Source: JADKAV01 sp963732355
GTDB lineage: Bacteria > Actinomycetota > Actinomycetes > S36-B12 > UBA10799
Direction: 5' to 3'
Assembly (NCBI GenBank): GCA_963732355.1
Contig: CAVSZD010000007.1
Span: 496,001 to 560,000 of the forward strand
Length of the DNA stretch: 64,000 nucleotides
Shown: positions 41,795 through 51,690 of the stretch, piece after piece
How the letters are laid out: every line of letters begins with the position of its first letter
Position numbering within the stretch: the stretch's first letter is position 1
The notes under the pieces: model-generated
What the model was told of the DNA's origin: nothing
What the model saw: the letters and a program-made list of their open reading frames with translations, nothing else
The model's database searches: none
Program-made: the position numbers and the translations under genes

Positions 41795-42415
41795 GTGCCA
41801 AAAGTAGCCCGTCGCGCCGCGGCCCTCGTCGCAGCCGCCGTCATGGTCCCCTCACTGGCCGGGTGCTGGTCCGGATACGGGGCCCAGACCTCACAGCAGG
41901 CGAACCAGGCGGTCGGCAACGGAACGAATCTGAGCACCGGCGACATGGATATCCGCGGCGCTGTGTGGGTGCGTAACACGGCCAATCCGCTGGAGGCCAC
42001 CCTCGTGGCGACCTTCATCAATGGCAGCGACGTGCCCGACAAGTTGATCAAGGTCGAGATCCAACCCCCATCACCCACGGGCATCACGGCCGGCGCTATT
42101 GAGGTCCCAGTCTCGGGCGCAGTGCGCACAGGCTACTGGAGCCCCAACTTCATCAACGCCTTCCAGGTACAGGCGTTTCCCTCCGTATTCGTCCCGACCA
42201 CCTTCACGTTCCAGAACGCCGGCACTGTGACCGGGGACGTCTTCATGGTGCCGAATACAGGCAACTACAGCGGGGTCGTGGTAAGTCTGGCCGAACAGGC
42301 CAAACTGCAGAAGTTCGTCGATGCCGCGACTGAAGATGCGACCGAGGACACCACGAAGGTGGAGAAGGTTGCCAAGGCCAAGAAGAAGAAGGCTGAGGCA
42401 CAAGCCGGCCAGTGA
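41795..42415 (+). CDS. Putative lipoprotein, function unknown
   Basis: A 206-residue protein. Its export signal is a basic start PKVARRAAALVAAAVMVPS followed by the lipobox LAGC, with lipidated Cys24. The mature part resembles secreted copper-chaperone-like/DUF-type beta-sandwich lipoproteins (DIRGAVWVRNTANPLEATLV, VPTTFTFQN), but no metal motif is clear, so no function is assigned. The C-terminal 30 residues are Glu/Lys/Ala-rich (KVAKAKKKKAEAQAGQ). GTG 41795 follows GGAGGAA. Hairpin repeat copy 4 lies 53 bp past its stop. Confidence 0.8.
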   Translation: MPKVARRAAALVAAAVMVPSLAGCWSGYGAQTSQQANQAVGNGTNLSTGDMDIRGAVWVRNTANPLEATLVATFINGSDVPDKLIKVEIQPPSPTGITAGAIEVPVSGAVRTGYWSPNFINAFQVQAFPSVFVPTTFTFQNAGTVTGDVFMVPNTGNYSGVVVSLAEQAKLQKFVDAATEDATEDTTKVEKVAKAKKKKAEAQAGQ

Positions 42416-42468
42416 CGCTGGGGGCCAGGCCTTCGGCTTGGCCCAGTCGGCCCGCTGCACCCCGCCGC

Positions 42469-42536
42469 GTTAGAGGTTGTGCTGTTGGTTAGCGAATCCA
42501 CGCGTTGTTTCGCTAACCAACAGCACAACCTCTAAC
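42469..42536. repeat. Dispersed hairpin repeat, copy 4 (perfect-arm type)
   Basis: A 28-bp perfect inverted repeat (42469-42496 with 42509-42536; arms start GTTAGAGGTTGTGCTGTTGG) around the 12-nt loop TCCACGCGTTGT. It lies between two convergent genes, the lipoprotein and regX3. The rest of 42416-42739 shows no gene. Confidence 0.95.
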
Positions 42537-42739
42537 CAGGAGAAGGTGGGAGACCGGGCTGGCCGTGACGCAGTGGCCCCCGCGCAAAGCCGGCCCGAAC
42601 TCGCCACCACCGGCCAACCAAAGTGCGACACAGGCAACTCAGTTGTCGAAATTCAACATCGTCCCCGCAGTTTGCCCCCGCAGCGCACCCCTGCCGCGGC
42701 CACCTGAGCCGGCCCGCCCGCCGCCGCGGCCTGGCCCGG

Positions 42740-43423
42740 TCAGGCCTCCAGCTTGTAACCGAGGCCGCGGACGGTGACCAGGATCTCCGGTTCGGCAGGA
42801 TTGACTTCGATCTTGGAGCGCAGGCGCTTGACGTGGACGTCTAGGGTCTTGGTGTCCCCGACGTAGTCCGAACCCCAGACGCGGTCGATCAACTGCCCCC
42901 TGGTCAGCACCCTGCCAGCGTTTCGCATCAACAACTCAAGCAGCTCGAACTCCTTGAGCGGCATCTTCACCGCCGCCCCATCCACAGTCACCACGTGGCG
43001 TTCGACGTCCATTCGGATGTTGCCCGCGCTGAGGGCCGCATCACCGGAGACCTGAGTTGCGGGTCCGCGCCGGCGCATCACCGCGCGGATGCGCGCCACG
43101 AGTTCGCGCGACGAGAAGGGCTTGGTCACGTAGTCGTCGGCTCCTATTTCCAGGCCCACGACCTTGTCGATCTCGGAGTCCTTGGCGGTGACCATGATGA
43201 TCGGGACCTGAGAGGTGTTGCGGATCCGCCGGCACACCTCCGTGCCCGACATGCCGGGCAGCATGATGTCCAGCAGGACTATGTCTGCCCCTTCCTTTTC
43301 AAAGCTCTCGACGGCGCTGAGCCCGTCGGCGGCCACCGCCACATCGAACCCCTCCTTGCGGAGCATGAATGACAGCGCATCGCTGAAAGACTGCTCGTCC
43401 TCGACCACCAGGATCCGACTCAT
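42740..43423 (-). CDS. regX3: Response regulator RegX3 (OmpR/PhoB family)
   Basis: A 227-residue transcription factor. The receiver domain (1-118) carries Glu/Asp in VVEDE, phospho-acceptor Asp52 in LLDIMLP, Thr79 in MVTAKD and Lys101 in VTKPF. The C-terminal winged-helix (about 130-227) ends VRGLGYKLEA. The pairing with SenX3 and the nearby mshA/gpmA match the phosphate-responsive RegX3 system of mycobacteria. Its ATG overlaps the senX3 stop. Confidence 0.92.
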   Translation of the reverse strand: MSRILVVEDEQSFSDALSFMLRKEGFDVAVAADGLSAVESFEKEGADIVLLDIMLPGMSGTEVCRRIRNTSQVPIIMVTAKDSEIDKVVGLEIGADDYVTKPFSSRELVARIRAVMRRRGPATQVSGDAALSAGNIRMDVERHVVTVDGAAVKMPLKEFELLELLMRNAGRVLTRGQLIDRVWGSDYVGDTKTLDVHVKRLRSKIEVNPAEPEILVTVRGLGYKLEA

Positions 43424-44586
43424 GCGGTACTTTCCTCCTCTATCGCGATCCTTGGAATCGCTAATTCTGCTGTGTAGGGGGGCAATCTCAGTGTGAAGGT
43501 GCTGCCTTCACCCAGCACGCTCCACACGCCCACTTCACCGCCGTGATTCTCGGCGACGTGCTTCACGATGGCCAGACCCAGGCCAGTGCCACCGGTCACT
43601 CGCGAGCGGGCTTGATCCACCCGGTAGAAGCGTTCGAATACGCGGTGCAGTTCGTTCTCGGGGATGCCCATCCCCTGGTCGGCCACGCTGATGTCGACCA
43701 CCCCTTGGGAAAGCCTCGTGGTCACGACCACCCGCGTACCGCGTGCGCTGTAGTTGATGGCATTGGTGAGCAGGTTGCGCAAAGCGGTGACCATCTGTGC
43801 TTCCACGCCCAGGACCATGAGGCCAGGGGTGCCGGCCACCACGACCTGGATCTGCGAGTTCTGGGCGAGCAGTTTGGTCGTGTCGAGCGCCTCGGCCACC
43901 ATGGCATCCACGGATACGGGCTCGGCATCCTTCAGCGGGTCTGCACCCTGCAGACGGCTCAAGTCGATCAGGTCGCCCACGAGATCGCTGAGACGACCCG
44001 CCTCCGCCTCCATGCGCCCGGCGAAGTGGCGCACCGCCTCGGGTTCGTCGGCCGAGCTCAGAATCGCTTCAGCGAGCAGGCTCAGGGCTCCGATCGGGGT
44101 CTTCAGTTCGTGGCTGACGTTGGCGACGAAATCCCGTCGAACCGCATCGACGCGGTGGGACTCCGACAGGTCCTCAGCCACCACCAGTACCGTCGCCGAA
44201 TCCAGGGGGGCGACCCGAAGCCGCAGGCTGATCAGGCCCTTCCCGAGCGGAGGCCTGCGAACAGTCACGTCGTGCTCGCGCACGATCGAGTCCCGTCGCA
44301 CGTCGGCGACCATCGCGGTGACCTCCGGGATGGCGATCCGGCCGTTGTGCACGAGGGTGAGTGCCAGCGCCTGATTGCTGACCCGCACGGGCACACCCGA
44401 GGCGTCCACCAGTAACGAAGCGCCCGGCAGCGCGGCCAGAATCCGGTCCACGTCCACCTGCAACGGCGAGCCGAAAGATTCCTCAGCCGCTGACGCCTTG
44501 CGGGCATCACGCACGCGCGACGCAACGAAGCCGACCACCACCCCCAGCAGGCCAGCCACGGCAATCCAGACGCCCGTCACACTCAA
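43420..44586 (-). CDS. senX3: Sensor histidine kinase SenX3
   Basis: A 388-residue sensor of the phosphate-limitation two-component system. One N-terminal membrane segment (about 5-23) precedes a PAS-like domain (about 50-140). The H-box VANVSHELKTPIGAL has His159, and the ATPase domain has N, G1 and G2 motifs (LLTNAINYSA, VADQGMGIPENEL, GGTGLGLAIVKHV). The start is uncertain. TTG 44586 and GTG 44580 are both possible; TGCTACGTA at an extended -10 position just upstream would give a nearly leaderless message. Confidence 0.92.
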   Translation of the reverse strand: MSVTGVWIAVAGLLGVVVGFVASRVRDARKASAAEESFGSPLQVDVDRILAALPGASLLVDASGVPVRVSNQALALTLVHNGRIAIPEVTAMVADVRRDSIVREHDVTVRRPPLGKGLISLRLRVAPLDSATVLVVAEDLSESHRVDAVRRDFVANVSHELKTPIGALSLLAEAILSSADEPEAVRHFAGRMEAEAGRLSDLVGDLIDLSRLQGADPLKDAEPVSVDAMVAEALDTTKLLAQNSQIQVVVAGTPGLMVLGVEAQMVTALRNLLTNAINYSARGTRVVVTTRLSQGVVDISVADQGMGIPENELHRVFERFYRVDQARSRVTGGTGLGLAIVKHVAENHGGEVGVWSVLGEGSTFTLRLPPYTAELAIPRIAIEEESTA

Positions 44587-44708
44587 AGGTTACGTAGCAC
44601 CGGTCACCGACGTGCACCACTGGCACAAGTGCCACCCGATGAGTCGCTTGACGTTCACCGTCTGTATCCCGCTGGCCGAACGTTCGCAGATGTGGTCTGG
44701 CGCCACAA

Positions 44709-44749
44709 ATCCACCCTTCGTTCACTATTCGTTCACTTTGACGTATAGT
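44709..44749 (+). promoter_or_regulatory. PHO box and promoter upstream of the 45-aa ORF
   Basis: Two 11-bp direct repeats, GTTCACTATTC (44720-44730) and GTTCACTTTGA (44731-44741), match the PHO box known for PhoP in streptomycetes and related RegX3 sites. A weaker third unit is at 44709-44719. The -10 TATAGT (44744-44749) lies immediately downstream, so a bound regulator would occupy the -35 position as an activator. It points toward 44777 and is 134 bp upstream of divergent senX3. Confidence 0.75.
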
Positions 44750-44776
44750 TCCGTTCAGAACCTGAAGGAGGCACCC

Positions 44777-44914
44777 ATGGTGATCATGCAATGGGATATC
44801 GCTCGTGGATCCGATGGCCGTAACAAGTTGGTGGCGCAGTGGACCGCGCCGGTCATCCCCGAGCCACGAGAAAGCCAGGAGGCCTTCGGGCTATCCGAGT
44901 TGATCGGGGCCTGA
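44777..44914 (+). CDS. Small protein (45 aa), probably phosphate-regulated
   Basis: A short gene starting at ATG 44777 with a near-perfect ribosome site (GAAGGAGG, 6 nt upstream), ending TGA at 44914. The product begins MVIMQWDIARGSDGRNK and ends AFGLSELIGA; it is soluble, with no Cys or membrane segment. I do not recognise the family. A PHO box and -10 directly upstream suggest induction by phosphate starvation through SenX3/RegX3. It precedes mshA by 55 bp. Confidence 0.65.
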   Translation: MVIMQWDIARGSDGRNKLVAQWTAPVIPEPRESQEAFGLSELIGA

Positions 44915-44969
44915 ATCAGCCCCAGCACCCCGTAAGGCGCCGAACCGCGGCTTCGGCGACACTTGAGTA

Positions 44970-46232
44970 ATGCAACGCGTGCGCCGAGTGGCGATGATCT
45001 CGATGCACACCTCGCCTTTGGCAGTGCCGGGCAGCGGGGACGCCGGCGGGATGAATGTCTATATCCTTGAGGTCGCCCGGCAGTTGGCCGCCCAGGGCAC
45101 TCAGGTTGAAATCTTCACCCGGGCCACAAGTAGTGATCAACCGCCGGTCGTCGAAGTGGTCGATGGCGTGAGTGTCCATCACGTCGTGGCCGGCCCGTAT
45201 GAAGGCCTCCGCAAGGAACTGCTCCCCACCCAGCTGTGTGCGTTCACTGCATCGGTGCTGCGAGCGGAGGCGCACCGGCCAGAGGGCTACTACGACTTGG
45301 TTCACTCGCACTACTGGCTTTCGGGACAGGTCGGATGGGTGGCCTCCGAACGTTGGCAGATCCCACTGATCCACAGCATGCACACGATGGCCAAGGTCAA
45401 GAACCTGACGATGGCCTCGGGCGACCGTCCGGAGCCCTACGAACGGGTTCTGGGTGAACAGCAGGTCGTCAACGTGGCCGACCGACTCATCGCCAACACC
45501 GAGACGGAGGCCGAAGACCTGATCGCGCTGTACGGGGCCGACCCGCAGCGGGTTGCCGTGGCGCTTCCGGGTGTTGACCTCGAGACCTTCTCCCCGGGGG
45601 ATCGCGGCGCCGCCCGTGCGGCACACGGACTGCGCGACGACGACATCGTCTTGCTCTTCGTGGGCCGGTTGCAGCCGTTGAAAGCTCCCGATGTGCTGGT
45701 GGCGGCCGCCGCCGAGCTGCTGCGCCGCAATCCTGACCTGCGGCCACGGCTGAAGGTCATCATCAACGGGGGTCCGTCGGGAAACGGCATCGAACGCGCG
45801 TCGGACCTGCCAGCGCAGATCAAGCGGCTCGGGGTGGCGGACATTGTCACCTTGATGGACCCCGTCGGTCGCGATGAACTGCCCGACCTGTTCAGGGCCG
45901 CGGACCTGGTCGTGGTGCCCAGCTACTCGGAATCCTTCGGTCTTGTCGCTGTCGAAGCCCAAGCCTGCGGCACTCCCGTCGTGGCCAGTCGGGTCGGCGG
46001 CCTGACCACCGCGGTGGGCGACGGCGGGGTGCTGGTGCCCGGCCACGAACCCGCGGCTTTCGCATCAGCACTCGAGTCTGTCCTGCTTGTGCCCGGCCGC
46101 CGGGACTGGATGAGCCGGGCGGCCCGTTCGCACGCCGAGCAGTTCAGCTGGAGCGCGACCGCTGACTCCACATTGGGCGCCTACGAGGCGGCGCTGGCGG
46201 AGCGGCCCCTTCTGCTGCGCAGGTACGCATGA
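44970..46232 (+). CDS. mshA: D-inositol-3-phosphate glycosyltransferase (mycothiol step 1)
   Basis: A 420-residue GT4-family, GT-B-fold enzyme that transfers GlcNAc from UDP-GlcNAc to inositol-3-phosphate, starting mycothiol synthesis. Landmarks: VAMISMHTSPLAVPGSGDAG, GMNVYILEVARQLA, LVHSHYWLSG, LPGVDLETFSPG, and the donor-site VPSYSESFGLVAVEAQACG with the EX7E glutamates. ATG 44970 has no clear ribosome site; an in-frame GTG lies three codons in. It overlaps ybjN by four bases. Confidence 0.93.
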   Translation: MQRVRRVAMISMHTSPLAVPGSGDAGGMNVYILEVARQLAAQGTQVEIFTRATSSDQPPVVEVVDGVSVHHVVAGPYEGLRKELLPTQLCAFTASVLRAEAHRPEGYYDLVHSHYWLSGQVGWVASERWQIPLIHSMHTMAKVKNLTMASGDRPEPYERVLGEQQVVNVADRLIANTETEAEDLIALYGADPQRVAVALPGVDLETFSPGDRGAARAAHGLRDDDIVLLFVGRLQPLKAPDVLVAAAAELLRRNPDLRPRLKVIINGGPSGNGIERASDLPAQIKRLGVADIVTLMDPVGRDELPDLFRAADLVVVPSYSESFGLVAVEAQACGTPVVASRVGGLTTAVGDGGVLVPGHEPAAFASALESVLLVPGRRDWMSRAARSHAEQFSWSATADSTLGAYEAALAERPLLLRRYA

Positions 46233-46702
46233 TCCCGGTTGTGCTGGACTGGCTGGAGGGCTCGGGGCTCGACTTCGAGCGCACCGACGACGTCTTCACC
46301 GTCGTACTTCCCGGAGAACACAAACTGCGCACCACCTGCTCGCTGGCCGCTGGCCAGCATTCCTTGTCCATCAACGCGTTTGTCGCAAGGCACCCGGACG
46401 AGAACACCGAAGCCGTCCACCGGTGGCTGCTCGAGCGCAACCGGCGACTCTTCTCTATCGCTTACTCGATCGACCATCTCGGGGACATCTACTTGGTCGG
46501 CAGGCTGGCCGCGGCAAGCGTCTCGGAGGACGTGCTGGACCAGGTGCTGGGCGCTGTTCTGGCCGAAGCCGACGGGTCCTTCAACACCATTCTGGAACTG
46601 GGCTTCAGATCGTCCATCGAGCGGGAATGGCGCTGGCGATTGTCGCGCGGCGAACCGACAGCCAACCTCGCGGCCTTCGAACATCTGCGTCCGCGCGACT
46701 GA
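46229..46702 (+). CDS. YbjN domain protein
   Basis: A 157-residue soluble protein of the YbjN type III secretion chaperone-like fold, function unknown. It has the usual FTVVLPGEHKLRTTCSLAAG start, FVARHPDENTEAVHRWLLER, and ISYSID-like RRLFSIAYSIDHLGDIYLVG. The mshA-ybjN-gpmA order is shared with mycobacteria. It starts within the mshA stop (ATGA-type overlap). Confidence 0.82.
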   Translation: MIPVVLDWLEGSGLDFERTDDVFTVVLPGEHKLRTTCSLAAGQHSLSINAFVARHPDENTEAVHRWLLERNRRLFSIAYSIDHLGDIYLVGRLAAASVSEDVLDQVLGAVLAEADGSFNTILELGFRSSIEREWRWRLSRGEPTANLAAFEHLRPRD

Positions 46703-46749
46703 CCAGACACCCCCGGCCACCGACCGCCCGATGTGGATACGGTGGGGAC

Positions 46750-47493
46750 ATGAGCACATTGATCCTTCTGCGCCACGGTGAAAGTGAATGGAACGCCCTG
46801 AATCTGTTCACGGGGTGGGTGGATGTGAACCTTACGGAGAAGGGCGTCAACGAGGCCGGTCGCGCGGGCGAACTGCTGGCCGCTTCGGACATCCTGCCCG
46901 ACGTGGTGCACACATCGGTCATGCTCCGGGCGATCCGGACCACCTCTTTGGCACTCGAGCGGTGCGACCGTCAATGGATCCCGGTTCGACGCTCGTGGCG
47001 GCTCAACGAACGCCACTACGGCGCGCTGCAGGGCAAGAACAAGAAAGAGACCCTCGCGCAGTACGGCGAGGAGCAGTTCATGGGCTGGCGCCGGTCGTAC
47101 GACACTCCCCCACCGCCGATTGCAGTCGACGACCAGTACTCACAATTCGCCGACCCTCGCTACGCCGAGTTGCCCCCCGAGATCCGACCCCTGACCGAGT
47201 GCTTGAAGGACGTGGTCGTGCGGATGCTGCCCTACTGGTACGACGCCGTGGTACCTGACCTACGCAGTAACGGCACTGTCATGATCGGCGCCCACGGGAA
47301 CTCGCTGCGGGCACTGGTCAAGCACCTGGAGGGGATCTCCGATGCTGATATCGCGGGCTTGAACATCCCGACCGGGATCCCCCTGGTGTACGACCTCGAC
47401 GCCGACATGCGTCCCACCGGACCTGGCACCTACCTGGACCCGGAGGCGGCATCGGCGGCCGCTGCCGCTGTAGCCAACCAGGGCAAGGCTTGA
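46750..47493 (+). CDS. gpmA: 2,3-bisphosphoglycerate-dependent phosphoglycerate mutase
   Basis: A 247-residue glycolytic enzyme. The phospho-histidine motif LILLRHGESEWNALNLFTGW is at residues 4-23, the second catalytic HGNSLRALVKHLE near 175, and WRLNERHYGALQG near 85. ATG 46750 opens the family N-terminus; a longer frame starting at 46423 is a shadow of ybjN. Linked to mshA and senX3/regX3 as in mycobacteria. Confidence 0.95.
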   Translation: MSTLILLRHGESEWNALNLFTGWVDVNLTEKGVNEAGRAGELLAASDILPDVVHTSVMLRAIRTTSLALERCDRQWIPVRRSWRLNERHYGALQGKNKKETLAQYGEEQFMGWRRSYDTPPPPIAVDDQYSQFADPRYAELPPEIRPLTECLKDVVVRMLPYWYDAVVPDLRSNGTVMIGAHGNSLRALVKHLEGISDADIAGLNIPTGIPLVYDLDADMRPTGPGTYLDPEAASAAAAAVANQGKA

Positions 47494-47533
47494 GGTCTAC
47501 TCTTGAAGTAGCCCGTCAACCCGAGGAGCCATC

Positions 47534-47848
47534 ATGACCAGAGAGTTCGGGGATCGCCCCGGAGACGAAGTTGTGGCCCAACTTTGGGATGAGCTGAGCA
47601 GAGAACTCGGGACCGACGGCCCGGAGTTCACCCAGATTCGTAACGGCGACGACCACCGTGTCGGACATCTGATCTCCCAGGACGACGAGAACGGCCGGGA
47701 CCGGGTCTCCGAGGAGATCGCTTGGGACACCCATGACACCACCGACCTGTCGGCTGAGGAATCGGCGATGCACTTCGAAGAGGACGGCGGACTCGAGGAG
47801 ACCCTGTCCGACGACATCCTGCATGACCTCGAGGGCTTCGAGGACTGA
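47534..47848 (+). CDS. Small acidic hypothetical protein (DUF5709-like tail)
   Basis: A 104-residue, strongly acidic soluble protein (MTREFGDRPGDEVV; DDHRVGHLISQDDENG; DLSAEESAMHFEED). The DLSAEESAMH segment resembles DUF5709 proteins, but the match is by eye only. ATG 47534 follows GAGGAG. It stands alone between gpmA and the groEL control region. A weak GCCTTG/CAAGGC hairpin follows at 47878-47893. Confidence 0.6.
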   Translation: MTREFGDRPGDEVVAQLWDELSRELGTDGPEFTQIRNGDDHRVGHLISQDDENGRDRVSEEIAWDTHDTTDLSAEESAMHFEEDGGLEETLSDDILHDLEGFED

Positions 47849-47963
47849 GTTGGCGGACTTGACCCCGCTTGACCACCGCCTTGCTTACAAGGCTGGGTTA
47901 GATCTGTGACCAGAAGCGACGAATACCGCCCACACCCCGCTGCACCAAGGTGCACACCCGAGG

Positions 47964-47990
47964 CTTGCACTCTCGGGTATCGAGTGCTAA
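47964..47990 (+). promoter_or_regulatory. CIRCE operator 1 (HrcA site) upstream of groEL
   Basis: GCACTC (47967-47972), a 9-bp spacer, then GAGTGCTAA (47982-47990): the CIRCE inverted repeat with a degenerate left end. A promoter, -35 TTGCAC (47965-47970) and -10 TAACAA (47988-47993) at 17-bp spacing, coincides with it, so HrcA binding would block RNA polymerase. Confidence 0.88.
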
Positions 47991-47997
47991 CAATGGA

Positions 47998-48024
47998 CTA
48001 GCACTCTCAGCGGGAGAGTGCTAA
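47998..48024 (+). promoter_or_regulatory. CIRCE operator 2 (HrcA site) upstream of groEL
   Basis: TAGCACTC (47999-48006), 9-bp spacer, GAGTGCTAA (48016-48024): a near-consensus CIRCE element. It lies 34 bp after the first, at about the predicted transcription start and 112 bp before the groEL ATG. The paired arrangement suggests tight heat-shock repression. Confidence 0.92.
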
Positions 48025-48135
48025 CGGGAGCAGGGTGAGACCGCTCTCGGACACCGGGACGTGAACGGTGTCCGACCGGTCGTCCGTCGCGGGCACCCCA
48101 ACCCACCAACCCCCCTATGGGAGGAATTGCAACCG

Positions 48136-49764
<1,629 letters not shown>

Positions 49765-49780
49765 GTCCACCCAACAAGAC

Positions 49781-49810
49781 GAAGGGCCGATCCGCGAGGG
49801 TCGGCCCTTC
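49781..49810 (+). terminator. Terminator hairpin after groEL
   Basis: A perfect 10-bp stem, GAAGGGCCGA (49781-49790) with TCGGCCCTTC (49801-49810), loop of 10 nt, 17 nt past the groEL stop. No U-tract. The stretch 49811-49938 that follows is CTGCCCGC-rich low-complexity sequence without a gene. Confidence 0.75.
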
Positions 49811-49938
49811 GCCGTTGGCCCCGAACCGTGCTCGTCGGCCTTGACCGTGCCGGCGCTGCCCAGCACCTGCCCGCAACCTGCCCGCGACCAACCTGCCCGC
49901 CGACCCCAAACCTGCCCGCCGGCCCCCAACCTGCCCGC

Positions 49939-50006
49939 GTTAGAGGTTGTGCGGTTCGTTAGCAAAACAACGCGTGGATTCGCTAACCAGGACCACAACC
50001 TCTAAC
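49939..50006. repeat. Dispersed hairpin repeat, copy 5 (imperfect-arm type)
   Basis: 68-bp element, left arm GTTAGAGGTTGTGCGGTTCG and right arm ending ACCACAACCTCTAAC, ACGCGT in the loop. It differs from copies 2 and 3 by a few bases. It and copy 6 sit in a 153-bp-spaced duplication, sharing the flanks GGCCCCCAACCTGCCCGC and CAGGACGCCAG. Confidence 0.95.
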
Positions 50007-50091
50007 CAGGACGCCAGGGTTGAACCCGAACGCCCGCGGCGAGTCCCGAACCGCGGCCCCAAACCAGCCCGCCGGCCCCCAACCTGCCCGC

Positions 50092-50159
50092 GTTAGAGGT
50101 TGTGCGGTTCGTTAGCAAAACAACGCGTGGATTCGCTAACCAGGACCACAACCTCTAAC
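50092..50159. repeat. Dispersed hairpin repeat, copy 6 (imperfect-arm type)
   Basis: 68-bp element identical to copy 5 over its whole length, 153 bp downstream. It ends 44 bp before the wecB stop codon, so copies 5 and 6 together fill the gap between the convergent groEL and wecB genes. Confidence 0.95.
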
Positions 50160-50203
50160 CAGGACGCCAGTGACGGGAACCGCAAGGCCCCACCTGCCCG
50201 CAT

Positions 50204-51625
50204 CTACCGGCGCAAGGACGCCAGCTTGTTGGCCGTGGCACCGCCGGAACCGCGGGCGCCGGGGTGGGCGGCCGCGATCATCGTGGAGGTGATCGCGATC
50301 TCCTCGGGGTCGTAACCGGAGGCCTCGAGCACCCTGCTCCGGTTGAACGAGACTCCGTAGCGCTCGGGGGCGGGAGTGTCGAACACCAAGTGCTCAAGCG
50401 CCGCCCGCACCCGCTCGGAGGCCCGGCCGTCGCCGAAGGGGTTGCTGATCGAAGTCATGGCGATCCGGGCACCCGGGTCGTCGAGTAGTCCCAATGCGGT
50501 GGATTTGATCTTCTCGGCGTCACTGCCGACCAGGATCAGGGAACCGGCCTCGACACCCTCTGGCCGTTCCGACTCCTCCCGCGCCACCAGGACCGGGGTC
50601 CCGACGCTGGGCGCCTCTTCCTGAACACCTCCCGAATCGCTGATCGCCAGCGTGGCCCGCTGAAGCAGACGCGCAAAGGGTATGTAGTCGATAGGAGCGG
50701 TGAGGATCACGTTCGGGACGTCGTCGAGGATCTCGTGAACATCCTCAGACACCCGGGGGTTCGGGTGAACCGGCCACACAATGACGGTGTCGGGCCGTAG
50801 CAGGGCGATGTCTTTAACCGCTCGCGCAATGCGTCGGATTGGTTCTCCGATGTTCTCGCGCCGGTGCGCCGTGACGACGACCACGGGCACGGACGGGTCG
50901 TTGAGGACCTCCAGGCGCGGGTCGCTCCAGGGCGCGTGCAGACTCGCTGCCCAGTGAAGTGCGTCGATGCCGGTGTTGCCCGTCACGAAGATCCGCTGCG
51001 GATCCACGCCCTCACGCACGAGGTTCGCCTGATTGGCCGGGGTGGGGGCGAGGTGGAACGCGGCCATGCGCGATATCAACTGCCGGTTCAGTTCCTCGGG
51101 GAATGGCGAGAGGATGTCGCGGGTGCGCAGTCCGGCTTCCACATGCACAACAGGGAGCTTGCAGCCGATCGAGGCAAGACCGGCGGCCATCGCCGAAGTC
51201 GTGTCACCGTGCACCAGCGTCAAGGCCGGGTAGGGACTGCCCGGGTGCTCGGCGGCACCGAACAGCCGCGGTCGCGTTCGCCGCTCAGCACCACCGCGCA
51301 GCTCGTCCAGCAACCCGTCGAAGGCGCCCACACAGTCGCGTACCAGGGTGTTGATCGTGTTGGTCTGACGGCCGATCTTCAGATTCACGTCGGGGGTGAT
51401 ACCCGCTGCTTCAAGGATGGGCAGGACCAAATGCTCGTGCTGGCCGGTGTTGACGACGTAGGGGGTGAGCAGTCGCGACTTCTTCAGCGCTTGGACCACC
51501 GGCAACATCTTGATGGCCTCTGGCCGCGTCCCCATGACAACCAGGCACCGGACTCGTTCACTGTCTCCACCACCGGAATTAGGGAAGCTCCGCTGATCCG
51601 GGATTGCCGTCTTGAGCGCGTTCAT
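50204..51625 (-). CDS. wecB: UDP-N-acetylglucosamine 2-epimerase (non-hydrolysing)
   Basis: A 473-residue epimerase of the GT-B fold that makes UDP-ManNAc from UDP-GlcNAc for surface polysaccharides. The family signature VVMGTRPEAIKMLPVVQAL is near residue 30; VHGDTTSAMAAGLAS, VVHVEAGLRT, VVVTAHRRENIGEPI and ISDSGGVQEEAPSVGTPVLV follow. It is longer than typical enzymes (about 380), with a roughly 20-residue N-terminal extension, an insert after RTRPRLFGAAEH, and a C-terminal tail of about 60 residues. It is divergent from the jelly-roll/BcsB/GT2 operon with a 65-bp gap. Confidence 0.88.
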   Translation of the reverse strand: MNALKTAIPDQRSFPNSGGGDSERVRCLVVMGTRPEAIKMLPVVQALKKSRLLTPYVVNTGQHEHLVLPILEAAGITPDVNLKIGRQTNTINTLVRDCVGAFDGLLDELRGGAERRTRPRLFGAAEHPGSPYPALTLVHGDTTSAMAAGLASIGCKLPVVHVEAGLRTRDILSPFPEELNRQLISRMAAFHLAPTPANQANLVREGVDPQRIFVTGNTGIDALHWAASLHAPWSDPRLEVLNDPSVPVVVVTAHRRENIGEPIRRIARAVKDIALLRPDTVIVWPVHPNPRVSEDVHEILDDVPNVILTAPIDYIPFARLLQRATLAISDSGGVQEEAPSVGTPVLVAREESERPEGVEAGSLILVGSDAEKIKSTALGLLDDPGARIAMTSISNPFGDGRASERVRAALEHLVFDTPAPERYGVSFNRSRVLEASGYDPEEIAITSTMIAAAHPGARGSGGATANKLASLRR

Positions 51626-51632
51626 AACCTCT

Positions 51633-51681
51633 TATCGGCGTGCCAGGGTGTGACTTGACCGAAAAGGTGAACCTGCCGATA
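51633..51681. promoter_or_regulatory. Inverted repeat in the divergent wecB / polysaccharide operon control region
   Basis: TATCGGC (51633-51639) and GCCGATA (51675-51681) form a 7-bp dyad spanning nearly the whole 65-bp divergent gap. TTGACC (51655-51660) inside could be a -35 toward the plus strand. The position fits a shared operator, but no regulator is identified. Confidence 0.35.
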
Positions 51682-51690
51682 GGAGTAGAC

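Noticed and set aside
47878..47893. Terminator after the acidic 104-aa protein
   Set aside because: Only a 6-bp stem with no U-tract; too weak to call.
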